From contig NZ_CP069338.1 in NCBI RefSeq assembly GCF_016859125.1, forward strand, positions 4,093,501 to 4,157,500: a stretch of 64,000 nucleotides of DNA, written 5' to 3'. The notes below the pieces were generated by a model, which was not told the origin of the DNA, made no database searches, and worked only from the letters and a program-made list of their open reading frames with translations. The stretch is from Archangium violaceum (GTDB taxonomy: Bacteria; Myxococcota; Myxococcia; Myxococcales; Myxococcaceae). This document shows, piece by piece, positions 44,601 to 53,700 of the stretch (its first letter is position 1; each line of letters opens with the position of its first letter). The position numbers were made by a program, and so were the translations under genes.

Positions 44601-45827
44601 ATGGCGAAAGTGTCAGTGAATGCTCCAAAGACCCCGGTGACCGAGGGAAGCAACGGGGTTGCCGCGGCGACGCTGCCCAACGTCTGCAAGATGCCAGGGC
44701 CCCCGGCACCATTCGTACCGACGCCGCTGCCCAACATCGGCAAGAGCGGGTCGGATCCGAAGAACTACTCCAAGAGCGTGACGATTGAGGGGAAGAAGGT
44801 GGCCATCCGGGGCGCCACCTTCGGCTCGATGGGAGACGTGGCCAGCAAGGGGACCGGGGGCGGGATTGTCTCCTCCAATGTGGAGGGCCCGACGAGCTTC
44901 GTGGGCCCCGGGTCCATGAACGTGAAGATTGAGGGGAAGAACGTCCAGTTGCTCGGTGACCCGATGCTCAACAACTGCGGACCGAGCGGCAGCCCGGCCA
45001 ACTCGGCGACGCTGATGGGGGTCATTCAGGTCCCCGGCTGGATGCTCACGGCCGTCACGGGAGAGAAGGAATGCCCTCTCTGCGATGAAAAGCATCAATC
45101 CGATGGCGCACTGAAAGAGACGGACGCGACGAGGGAGGATGCCAAGACACTGGCGAAGGCGCTCACCAAGAACAACCAAGGTCCTGATCAGAGCCGGAAG
45201 TTCCCCTCGCCGAGAACTGACACAGGAAGAATGCTCGGCGTGGTCCGGTGTTCGTGCGACCAGAGGTATGCAGACCACTCGAGCAGGACGGAGCGGGTGT
45301 TCCGCGAGATCGTCAAGGATGAACTCAAATGGCACGCCCCCGCGGATGGTGGCCTCGATATTTCGATTGTCCGCAAAAATGCAGAAACAGGACAAAACGA
45401 AAACATCAGACTCAAAAAGGTCAGAGCATTCACCGAGAAGCTCTGCGAAAAGCAGGGCCAGGACGTGAGTCGTGTGGAAAAGGCATGGAGTAAAGCCAAC
45501 CAACTTCACGAAGAATGGCTTCGGGACACCACACATCCCGCCCACTACCCCCCAGGGAGCTGTGCCGGTCCCAAGGCACTCGTGCTCGCTTTGGATGATG
45601 GAGCCTACGTCAGTGGCCTCACCGAGCGGTGGTTCCACAGTGCCAAGGGGCGGACCGAAGGGAAGGTCGAGTACTTCCGCAGTGACCGAGGTGAGGTAGA
45701 TCTAGGCTCCTTTGGTCACGGAGAGAGCGTCCCTCCGTGTGGGTCCTGCAACATCATTCTACCCTTGATGCTCTGCACCAAAGGCAAGAGCAAGGAGATG
45801 AAATGCCAGCACAAGAACAAGAGGTAG
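44601..45827 (+). CDS. PAAR-like (DUF4150) polymorphic toxin with deaminase-like C-terminus (module 3, intact)
   Basis: A 408-residue toxin. Residues 1-125 are the PAAR-like DUF4150 domain, almost identical to module 2. The middle has two Cys pairs (ECPLCDEKHQ, VRCSCDQRYADHS) suggesting a zinc ribbon. The C-terminal domain carries a deaminase-like site: Cys321 in GSCAGPKALVLALDD, Glu342 in GLTERWF and Cys380/Cys383 in VPPCGSCNIILPLMLC. The CA(A/G)PK...TE/AE...PCxxC layout recalls Bd3614/APOBEC-like deaminases, where the Glu sits about 21 residues after the first Cys. It would be delivered by type VI secretion and edit nucleic acid bases; this is inference. The last 25 bases overlap the immunity gene. 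Confidence 0.8.
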   Translation: MAKVSVNAPKTPVTEGSNGVAAATLPNVCKMPGPPAPFVPTPLPNIGKSGSDPKNYSKSVTIEGKKVAIRGATFGSMGDVASKGTGGGIVSSNVEGPTSFVGPGSMNVKIEGKNVQLLGDPMLNNCGPSGSPANSATLMGVIQVPGWMLTAVTGEKECPLCDEKHQSDGALKETDATREDAKTLAKALTKNNQGPDQSRKFPSPRTDTGRMLGVVRCSCDQRYADHSSRTERVFREIVKDELKWHAPADGGLDISIVRKNAETGQNENIRLKKVRAFTEKLCEKQGQDVSRVEKAWSKANQLHEEWLRDTTHPAHYPPGSCAGPKALVLALDDGAYVSGLTERWFHSAKGRTEGKVEYFRSDRGEVDLGSFGHGESVPPCGSCNIILPLMLCTKGKSKEMKCQHKNKR

Positions 45828-46570
45828 AGGCCGCGATGGAGGAGTTTCTCCTGAGAGTCGTGCCCAACCTCGGGCAGCAATGGAAGGGCACCACGCCGGA
45901 CGCGATTGCTCGAATCGAGCAGATTGCAGGCCGCCCCCTGCCGCCCTTCTATCACTGGTTCCTCAGTCGCATGGGGCAAAGCATGGGTCCTCTGGCCTAT
46001 CCTACTCTCGACTTCTCGGCACAGCGCGTGCTCGACTGCTATGCCAAAGGCTGGGTCGAGCCTCATCCCCGACTCTTGCTGATTGCGCATGACGCCAATG
46101 GCATGATGCCCATGCCGCTCTTCTACGACCTCGATGCGCCTGCACGCGGCGATGCGCTGGTGGCGTCAAGAGAGGAAGGCGCCGATGCGGATGACCTGTA
46201 CGAGAAGTTCGAGACTTTGCGCGAGATGCTGGCATGGGGCGCGCTCTCTCTGTTCCGATTGGAAAAGATGCCACAGATGTGCAGGGGTATCTTCTATGGC
46301 GACCATCCCAACCTCCTCGCCCTCATAGAACCAGTGATGAGTAGCCTGGGCTTCAAGCAACCGATTTCCACCGGCCCCTACTGCGGGCTGTATGAACGCG
46401 ACAACGCGGCCATGATCTGCATGGGGACACCGAGGCAAGGACTCGACAAGGTGCGATCCTTCAAGTTCAGCGGAAACACCGCTGGAATCCTCCGGAAGAG
46501 CCTGGGTGAAATCGCAGCGGCGTCTTCGCTGGAGGTCCAGGTCGATGAATGGGCTCCGGCGCTCAGATGA
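45803..46570 (+). CDS. SUKH-like immunity protein for the module 3 toxin
   Basis: A 255-residue SUKH-like protein, homologous over its full length to the module 2 protein: MEEFLLRVVPNLGQQWKGTTPDAI, IEQIAGRPLPPFYHWFL, then FYDLDAPARGD and CGLYERDNAAMICMG. ATG 45803 lies inside the toxin's last codons and is preceded by AAGGAG at the right distance, so the two are translationally coupled, ensuring immunity is made with the toxin. SUKH proteins neutralise toxins by direct binding. Confidence 0.8.
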   Translation: MPAQEQEVEAAMEEFLLRVVPNLGQQWKGTTPDAIARIEQIAGRPLPPFYHWFLSRMGQSMGPLAYPTLDFSAQRVLDCYAKGWVEPHPRLLLIAHDANGMMPMPLFYDLDAPARGDALVASREEGADADDLYEKFETLREMLAWGALSLFRLEKMPQMCRGIFYGDHPNLLALIEPVMSSLGFKQPISTGPYCGLYERDNAAMICMGTPRQGLDKVRSFKFSGNTAGILRKSLGEIAAASSLEVQVDEWAPALR

Positions 46571-46701
46571 GCTCTGGGATCGGTGCCACGTACGGGACCT
46601 CGGCGGATGACCGGCGCCTCGGGGAGCAAGCTGGCCTCGCACCTGAGAATGAGAAGCTGCCTTCAACCTGCGGGGCGCGTCGCCAGGTGCCGTGTCTCCC
46701 C

Positions 46702-47022
46702 TCAATCCCGGTGGCCCAGGGCCTTGTCCAGGTTGTACGCCGCGCTGATGAGCGACAGGTGCGTGAGCGCCTGCGGGAAGTTGCCCAACGCCTCACCCGA
46801 GGGCCCGACCTGCTCCGCGAACAGGCCCACGTGGTTCGCGTAGCCCAGCATCCGCTCGAACGTCAGCCGGGCCTCGTCCAGCAGATCCGGCCGCGTCACC
46901 CTCGCCCGCGTCATCGCCTCCACCAGCCAGAAGGTGCACAGGTTGAACGTTCCCTCGCGCCCCGAAACCCCGTCCGGCGTCGCCTCCACGTCGTAGCGGA
47001 ACACCAGCCCATCCGACGTGGC
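46702..47022 (-). pseudogene. Glycoside hydrolase family 15 (glucoamylase/trehalase), C-terminal fragment
   Basis: About 105 codons of the C-terminal end of a GH15 enzyme: [74 protein letters not shown]. The rest of the enzyme is missing because the frame meets GTATAG (47023-47028), the left end of the IS110 element. Confidence 0.85.
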
Positions 47023-47802
47023 GTATAGAGGAGATGAAGCGGCCGGGCGGTCAAGGGGGCGAGGAGGCGCACCGAGCCCTACATTGCGGCGGAGCGGACG
47101 TGACCGCCGAAGTGGGGGGAATGGGCGATGGAGTACATTGGCATCGACGTGCACAAGCGGGACAGCCAGGTGTGCATTCTGGGCGAGAGTGGCGAGGTGG
47201 TGCTGGAGCAGCGGGTGAGGACGCAACGGGAGCGGTTGGGGGAGCTGCTGAGCAAGCGCCCGAAGGCCCGGGTGCTATTGGAGGCCTCCACCGAGAGCGA
47301 ATGGGTGGCGCGGTACTTGGAAGAGAGGGGCCACGAGGTGGTGGTGAAAGGCACCAACTTCGCGCCCATGTACGCCACGCGCAGCCGCCGGGTGAAGACA
47401 GACAAGAGGGATGCGCGCAGCCTGGCGGAGGCGTGCAGGTTGGGGGCATACCGGCCGGCGCACCGCATTTCGGACGCCAGGAGGCACCTGAAGGCGCAGC
47501 TGGCGGTGCGTGAGGCGCTGGTGCGCACGCGTACCCGCTCCATTTCCCTGGTGAGCGCCCTGGTGCGGTACGAAGGGTGGCGGATAGCGGAAGGGGAGGC
47601 GGAGTCCTTCGTCAAGCGGGTGGCGGCCCTGCCTCTGCCGGCAGGCTCATGGCGCAGGTGGCGCCGCTGCTCAATCTCATGCAGCACCTCAACGAGCAGA
47701 TTGCCTTCATGAATGGGGTGCTCGAGCGAGTGGCCCACAAGGACGAGCAGGTGGCGCGCCTGTGCACGGTGCCCCAGGTGGGGCCGGTGACGGCGTGTGC
47801 CT
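47023..47802 (+). mobile_element. IS110-family insertion sequence, right part lost
   Basis: A DEDD-type IS110 element: GTATAG at its left junction in the GH15 gene, about 100 non-coding bases, and a transposase gene from ATG 47128. The N-terminal RuvC-like domain is present ([44 protein letters not shown]). Near 47640 the frame shifts, after which MAQVAPLLNLMQHLNEQIAFMNGVLERV and LCTVPQVGPVTA continue in the +1 frame. At about 47803 the gene is cut by an IS91-family remnant, so the rest of the C-terminal domain with the Ser nucleophile is missing. Non-functional. In IS110 elements the left non-coding end can encode a bridge RNA. Confidence 0.85.
47128..47802 (+). pseudogene. IS110 transposase, frameshifted and 3'-truncated
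   Basis: Coding part of the IS110 element. The first 170 codons are in one frame and the following 50 in the +1 frame; the change lies near 47640 in a GCCTCTGCCGGCAGG stretch. It ends without stop at the IS91 fragment. Catalytic Asp (GIDVHK), Glu and the Asp pair (TDKRDA) of the DEDD site are present, but the C-terminal domain is lost. Confidence 0.8.
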
Positions 47803-47812
47803 GCCAGCCTCG

Positions 47813-48059
47813 CACCTGCCGTGGGCAGGCCCAGGTGCTCCAGAATCGCTCTCACCCCTCCCGCTTCCTTCACGTACGCCAGCACTCGCCGCCTGCCTCC
47901 ACACCTCACGCAGGCCAACACCTCCACCGCGAAGGTCCTTCGTAGTAGCCCTGCCCAGTCCACTCGCGCCCTCCGCTCCTTCCTCGTTTCCTGCCTCGCA
48001 GCTGCCTGGGGCGCCACGCTCGCCTCCTCCTCTCCTGCTTGGGGGACGCTCATTCCCAT
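47813..48059 (-). mobile_element. IS91-family transposase, C-terminal fragment
   Basis: The minus strand encodes the C-terminal zinc-ribbon part of an IS91/IS801-type transposase: RVDWAGLLRRTFAVEVLACVRCGGRRRVLAYVKEAGGVRAILEHLGLPTAG. The fragment starts inside the gene (about 48060) and ends by joining the IS110 gene. The first 37 bases (47813-47849) are identical to those at 39500-39536. The missing N-terminal part resembles the remnant at 59931-60770, so all three may come from one element type. Confidence 0.75.
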
Positions 48060-48248
48060 CCCGGTTCACGCGCTCGGATGGCTTCATATTTTTCGTCACC
48101 TTCACGCTTTTCGTGGTAGACGGGTTGTTGCTTCATGAAGCCTCGTTAAACCCGAGCGGGCGGAGCTTTGCCTGCTCACCGCCGGTGCGGCGAAGGCTCA
48201 ACCCGGTGGCCTCTCCCCATCGACGCATTCGCACAGGAAGTTCAACCC

Positions 48249-49664
48249 ATGCCTCACCGCTTTCTCGCACTGCGCCTTGCCGCAGGCGCCTTTGTTGCCA
48301 CCCTGGGCATGGCGGCCCACGCGGCCTGCGTGGCCAATCCGCCGACCCAGTCCGACTCCACCTTTCCGGCCAGCCTGACGGGCAAGCTCGCGTATCACAG
48401 CTACGTCGACTACGGCGACGGCACCAGCCAGCTCTTCATCTATGACTTCGCGGCCCGCACGCTCACGAAGGTGTCCAACAGCACCTGGGGCATCCAGGAT
48501 CCGATGAACGCGGTGTTCAGTCCCGACGGCAAATGGCTGGCCTTCATGGGCATCGCGAATGGCGCGTGGAACGTCTTCTTCTGGCGGGTCGGCTCCAGCG
48601 AGCTACCCGTCAACCTGACCAACAGCACTGGCGAGACGCGCAACGAGGACCCCAAGTTCAGCGCCGATGGCAAGTCGCTGCTGTTCAAGCAGAACGGCGA
48701 CATCATGCAAGCCACGCTGTCGTACACCAGTTCGGGCCCGGTGTTTACCTCGGTGGTGAACCTCACCAACACGGCACCGGACGTGGAGAGTTCGATGCCG
48801 TTCGCCAGCCCCGATGGTAGCGCCGTCTATTTCGTCACCGGTGCGGGCTCCGGCATGGGGCTGTACAAGCAGACCGTCGCCACCCGCACCAAGGTCGCGT
48901 TCGACACGCCGGCCGGGCTGGCGGCCTACTACCCGATCGTGCGCGCTGACGGCACCGTGTTCTATGCACGCTGGAAGGACGCTACCAAACTCGACCAGCT
49001 CTACACCAAGGTCAACCCGGGCGACACGCCCAACCAGCTCAGCATCAACGACTGTAACAGCAACAACTCCGATCCCTCGCCCGTCAACGGCACCAACTAC
49101 GTGTTCTTCTCGTCCACCACGACGGGCGGCTACCAGCTCTACCTGGGCGACACCCGCACGGGTCAGCGCTGGAGCCTGTCGCAGTTCGGGGTGAATGCCG
49201 ACAGCACGCGCGCCAAGCTCGGTTCGAACTACCATCCGGGCACCGCCGTCGAGGCGCCGCAGACGGTGCTGTTGTCGCAGGGCAAGCCGGCCTCGGCCTC
49301 GTCGAGCTACAACGCCAGCCTGGGCCCGAACAATGCCTTCGACGGCAACACCACCAGCACGCGCTGGAATTCGATCGAGGGCAGCGCCGCCGGCAGTCAG
49401 TGGCTGATGGTGGATCTGGGCTCGGTGCGCACCATCAATGGCGTCGACCTGTACTGGGACGCCGGCGCCAGGGTCTACTACCTGCAGGCCTCGAACGACG
49501 GCGTGAATTGGACCACATTCTACTCCACCACCAACGGCGTCTCGTACGGCCATGTGGTGCTGCCCAACCTGAACGGCAGCGGCCGCTATGTGCGCATGCT
49601 CGGCACGCAGCGCGCCACGCAGTGGGGCTACTCGCTCGACGAGATGCAGGTGTGGGGATACTGA
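48249..49664 (+). CDS. Exported PD40/TolB-like beta-propeller protein with F5/8-type C domain
   Basis: A 471-residue secreted protein. Signal peptide MPHRFLALRLAAGAFVATLG ending AHA (cleavage near residue 25). Residues about 40-330 are TolB/PD40 propeller blades (FSPDGKWLAFMGI, FSADGKSLLFKQNGD, ASPDGSAVYFVTG). Residues about 340-471 form a discoidin (F5/8 type C, CBM32-like) domain: GKPASASSSYNASLGPNNAFDGNTTSTRW, WLMVDLGSVRTINGVDLYW, RYVRMLG. It probably binds extracellular carbohydrate. Codon choice (many AAC, GGC, ACC with fewer CGG/GAG) and closest look are more like Oxalobacteraceae (Massilia-type) genes than like the neighbours, and it lies between element remnants, so transfer is likely. 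AGGAAG precedes ATG 48249. Confidence 0.78.
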   Translation: MPHRFLALRLAAGAFVATLGMAAHAACVANPPTQSDSTFPASLTGKLAYHSYVDYGDGTSQLFIYDFAARTLTKVSNSTWGIQDPMNAVFSPDGKWLAFMGIANGAWNVFFWRVGSSELPVNLTNSTGETRNEDPKFSADGKSLLFKQNGDIMQATLSYTSSGPVFTSVVNLTNTAPDVESSMPFASPDGSAVYFVTGAGSGMGLYKQTVATRTKVAFDTPAGLAAYYPIVRADGTVFYARWKDATKLDQLYTKVNPGDTPNQLSINDCNSNNSDPSPVNGTNYVFFSSTTTGGYQLYLGDTRTGQRWSLSQFGVNADSTRAKLGSNYHPGTAVEAPQTVLLSQGKPASASSSYNASLGPNNAFDGNTTSTRWNSIEGSAAGSQWLMVDLGSVRTINGVDLYWDAGARVYYLQASNDGVNWTTFYSTTNGVSYGHVVLPNLNGSGRYVRMLGTQRATQWGYSLDEMQVWGY

Positions 49665-49734
49665 GCAAGCCCCGCCCGCTCCTCCAGTCAACCCCGGCGC
49701 CTTCCCTCGCCGGGGGGGGGCGGGTTCCGGGCAA

Positions 49735-49870
49735 ACCCAAGACGCGCCGTGGAGGGCGTGTTCTCCACTGGCCTGGCGCAGTGCTCGGGCGGCCTCCGTC
49801 AGCGGCCCTTCTCGGCCCCTCTGCACCAGCCCTCACCCTCCACACGGCCTCTATCCCGCCTATCCGCATC
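49735..49870 (-). repeat. Dispersed repeat copy C (reverse orientation)
   Basis: Reverse complement of the type seen in copies A and B: its right end GGCCTCTATCCCGCCTATC is the complement of the first bases of copy B (GATAGAGGCC / TATAGGCGGG), and the core CGGAGGCCGCCCGAGCACTG matches. It abuts the VIT-domain fragment. Confidence 0.7.
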
Positions 49871-50158
49871 CGCCACCGTCATCGCGCGGGCGTGCCTCGG
49901 GTCCACGTGGATGCGCGCCGACACCTGGAGCGAGCGGCCCGCGTCGGGCGGCAGGGGCCACGTGTAGCGCAGGTGCTGACCATCGAAGAGGAGCGTCTGC
50001 TCGTAGGCGAGCACCACGCGCTTGAGGGACTTCGGGGGCAGGGGGAAGACGCGAGCACTGAAGGTGGAGGCTCCCGCCCACTCCAGGAGCGCCGGATCCA
50101 CGTTGCGCCGCACCACGTCCTCGTACACCTCGCGGGCGCGCTTTCTTGCCTGGGGCAG
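49870..50158 (-). pseudogene. VIT-domain protein fragment
   Basis: On the minus strand an open frame encodes about 95 residues of a vault/inter-alpha-trypsin (VIT) domain: [52 protein letters not shown] and [11 protein letters not shown] domains are usually followed by a von Willebrand A domain; both that and the N-terminal start are missing. The fragment is squeezed between repeat copy C and a LysR fragment. Confidence 0.7.
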
Positions 50159-50162
50159 AGGC

Positions 50163-50284
50163 TCAGCGGCGAGGGAGGATGTCTCGTGCCATGTCGAGGA
50201 ACGCGCGCAGCGGGCGGGAGACGCGCGTCCGGTTGGGGAAGTACAGGAAGAGGCCCGGCACGGTGGGCGCCCAATCTTCCAGCG
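50163..50284 (-). pseudogene. LysR-type regulator, C-terminal fragment
   Basis: About 38 codons: [40 protein letters not shown] and a stop. LEDW-x-P...GLFLYFPxRxxxxxxLRAFLD is the usual C-terminal end of LysR regulators. The preceding part is replaced by repeat copy B, with GTATAG at the break (50284-50289). Confidence 0.75.
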
Positions 50285-50445
50285 TATAGGCGGGATAGAG
50301 GCCATGTTGAGGGTGAGGGCTGGAGCGCAGGTGCCGAGGAGGGCGGCTGAAGGGGGCCGCCCGGGCAGTGAGCCAAGCGGGTGGACAGGCCGCGCAGCCC
50401 CTTGAGGTACACGACTGCCCAGGCCGCGCTTCCATGGGGTGCGCG
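50284..50445 (+). repeat. Dispersed repeat copy B
   Basis: Begins GTATAG, then GCGGGATAGAGGCC, and carries AGGTGCCGAGGAGGGCGGCT and the GCAGTGAGCCAAGCGGGTGGA segment; these are shared with copy A at 39260-39420 in the same orientation. No protein is encoded. Confidence 0.75.
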
Positions 50446-50781
50446 GTAGGTGACTGGGCCTTTGCGGCTCGCCTCGACGACCTGCTGCCGCACCGCTGGC
50501 GACCTGCGCCCGACTCGTCCTGAGGCTCATCAGGCGGCAGCGACGTGGACCTCTCCAGCAGCGGCTGCGCCTACCACACGCGCACGGGCCCCGGTGTGCC
50601 CGCGGAACGCCGGCCGTCGGTCGGTTACCGGAGATCCGCTGTTGCGCTGGGGAAACCTCGCCGCATAACCGCACTCGCGCAACGGCCAGCCGTCGCAGGT
50701 GGAGCGACGCGCACCTCCTCGAATCTCAATTGCGTGGCCGGATTGTCCGAGCGCATTATCGGTCTTCATTTCCAAGGATGA
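50446..50781. other. Leader of the Avs-like gene
   Basis: 336 bases without a credible gene. AAGGATGA immediately before GTG 50782 can serve as a ribosome site for the large STAND gene. No promoter or operator is obvious. Confidence 0.35.
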
Positions 50782-53700
50782 GTGGTGGCAAAAACTCACA
50801 TTCGCGTTGACAGCGTCAGAGCCTCCCGGGACGGCCATGAGTACCACGAGGCGTGGGTCGCTCGAAAATGCCTGGGCCTGCTGCTCTCCCAGGATGATTT
50901 GGTGGGCGTGGCCATCGAAGGTTTCTCTGCCGACGATGAGGTGTCCAAGGACGCCACCGAAATCGCGGACGCCGTCTTGTACTACGGTCGACACGCGTCC
51001 TTTGTGCACGCGACCCGGGTCGTCGTCGTCCAGGTGAAGTATTCGAAGGCGGCCGAACTCACGCCCTTTCGCGCCGCAGATGCCAAGAAGACCGTCGAGA
51101 AATTTGCGAAGACCTACCGCGCGCACGTTCGCAAGCATGGCGTCGCCAAAACTCGCGCCAAGCTTCGCTTCGAGTTGGTCACTAATCGCCCGATCCTGGC
51201 CGAACTCGAACACGCAGTGCAGGGGCTGGCGGCGGGCACCGTGCTGCGCGGAACCGCGGCCGCCCAGGCCAAGCAACTCCAGGCGGCGGCGCGCCTGTAC
51301 GGAAAGGAGCTGGTCGAGTTCGCCCATCGGCTCCAGTTCGCCGGTCTGACCGGCGATCTGCAAGCGAGCAAGCGCGACCTAGCGACGGCCCTATCCGACT
51401 GGACAGCCGCGCGAGATTCCCTGGCACGGCTGCGGCTCAACGAGATCCGCAAGCTGGCCCGCGACAAGGCCGGCCTCGCGAGCGAACAGCGCAATGTCAT
51501 TTCGCGCAGTGATCTGTTGGCGGCATTGGAGATCGGTCACGAGGACGAACTGCTGCCGTGTCCGGCGAGCTTCCCGGACGTGGGGGCGGTTGTGGCCCGG
51601 GAACAGCTGGCGGACACGGCGACGTGTATCCCGGGTCTGGATCGGCCGTTGGTGATCCACGCCGATGGCGGCGTGGGCAAGACGGTCTTCCTCCGTTCGC
51701 TCGCGAGCCAGCTCGAGTCCGCGCACGAGGTCGTGTTGTTCGATTGCTTCGGCATGGGCCAGTACCGGGCGCCGAGCGACGCGCGGCACCTGCCAGGGCG
51801 TGGCCTACTGCATATCGTCAATCGGCTGGCCTGCCGCGGCCTTTGCGATCCTCTGCTCCCCGGGACCTACAACGACGAGGATCTCATCCGGACGGTGCGC
51901 TCGCGCTTGACGCAGGCGGCGGCAACCAGCGCCCGCGGCACCTCGGGCCGCCAGCTCATCCTGCTTCTCGATGCGATCGATAACGCTGGCGAGCACGCCA
52001 CGGCGCAAGACGAAACCTCGTTCCCGCGCTTGTTGTTGCGCGAACTGGCCACGGCCGGACGCATCGCCGGCATGCAACTGGTGGTCAGCGCGCGCAGCCA
52101 TCGCCGGGCTGCCGCGACGGGCGGCGTCGACTGCGCCGAGTTGAAGCTGCTGCCCTTCAGCCTTGAGGAGTCCCGCGCGTTCTTGCGCCCGCGGGTGAAG
52201 CGATTGACGGAAGCCCGCTTGCAGGTGGCCCAGTCGCGTTCGCGAGGCAATGGGCGCATCCTCGAACATCTCGCCAAGGACAACGCCGATCTCCTCGCGC
52301 CATCCGAAATCGACAAGGTCATCCAACTCGATGACCTGCTGCGAAAGAAGATCCAGGATGCCTTGCGCGAAGCCGAAAAGCAGGGCTACCGCGACGGCGC
52401 GATCCACTCGTTCCTGGCGGGCCTGGCCACCTTGCCGCCGCCGGTGCCGATTCGAGAGTTCGCCGAGGCCAATGGCCTGTCTGAGGGCGCGGCCAACAGC
52501 TTTGCCACTGACTTGGCCGACCTGCTGGAGCACACCAAGCACGGGATCATGTTCCGCGACGAGCCGACCGAAACGCTGATCCGTGAAACCTACGGAGTCG
52601 ACGAGGCTGCGCTACGCGCGTTGGTGAAGAACCTGCTGGCGATGCAGGAGCGCTCGCTATACGCCGCGACGACTTTGCCCAACCTGCTCAAGCAGTTGGG
52701 CGATGGCGACCAGCTGTTCGACCTGGCCTTCGATCCGCGCGTACCGACCTCGATCGCCAGTGCGGCAGGAAAGCAGGCGATCCGGCAGGCGCGGCTGCGC
52801 GCCGCGGTCGCCTTTGCGGCCAAACACGAAGACAGCGACCGGCTGGTGCCGCTGCTGGTGGAGTTGTCGACCCTTGCTGCGATTAATCAGCGGGGCACGA
52901 CGTATCTCCTCGACCATCCTGACTTGACGATGGCCGTGGGCGATAGCGACGCGCTGCGCCGGATGTTCGAAGCACGCACCGCTTGGCCGGGGTCGCGCCA
53001 TGCGCGACTGGCGATCGCGCACGTGTTGGCTGGTGACCTGGCCGATGCGCACCGGCACGCCCAGCGGCTGGTCGAATGGCGGCACCACTACTTCGAGCAG
53101 CCCGAAGGGCATCTTTTCCAGCAAGAGCGGCCCACGGCTATGGACATGGCCGCTATTCCCTTGTGCATGCTAGCGCGCGGGGATGGCAAGGACGCCGCGC
53201 GCGACCTGAACGGATGGCGAGATTGGTACGCCTACGAGGTCGCGGCGCAGTGCCTTGCACTCGCGCGTGCAGGCGAAGCGAAAGGGCTCATCTCCCCACA
53301 GGCTGTTCGTGAACTGCTGACGCCCACGCTCGCCAAGCCCAGCGTGCTGGCCGCTGCTGTGGCCTACGCCGAAGGGGATGAAGACCTGCAACGCCAGCTC
53401 CTTTCCGATCTTGCGGCTCGCAGTGCGACAATGGATGTAGGAGAGACGCACCATAGACCGCAAGAGCGCCCGATCCTCCTGGGCCTGCTTCGGGCCGCCA
53501 CGGTGGCCGCAGTGCGTGGTCTGCACGCCGAATCGAGCGCGATCGCTACCGCTATCGCCCTGCCGACGCCGGCGCTGTACACGTTCATGGATCAATGGTG
53601 GATCGGCGACGTCTATCCGTACGTGGCCATCCAGGTCCTCAAGGCCCTGGCGCAAGGCCGGGCGCCCGAAGAGTGCGATCTTCTGCCGGCCGAACTTGCG

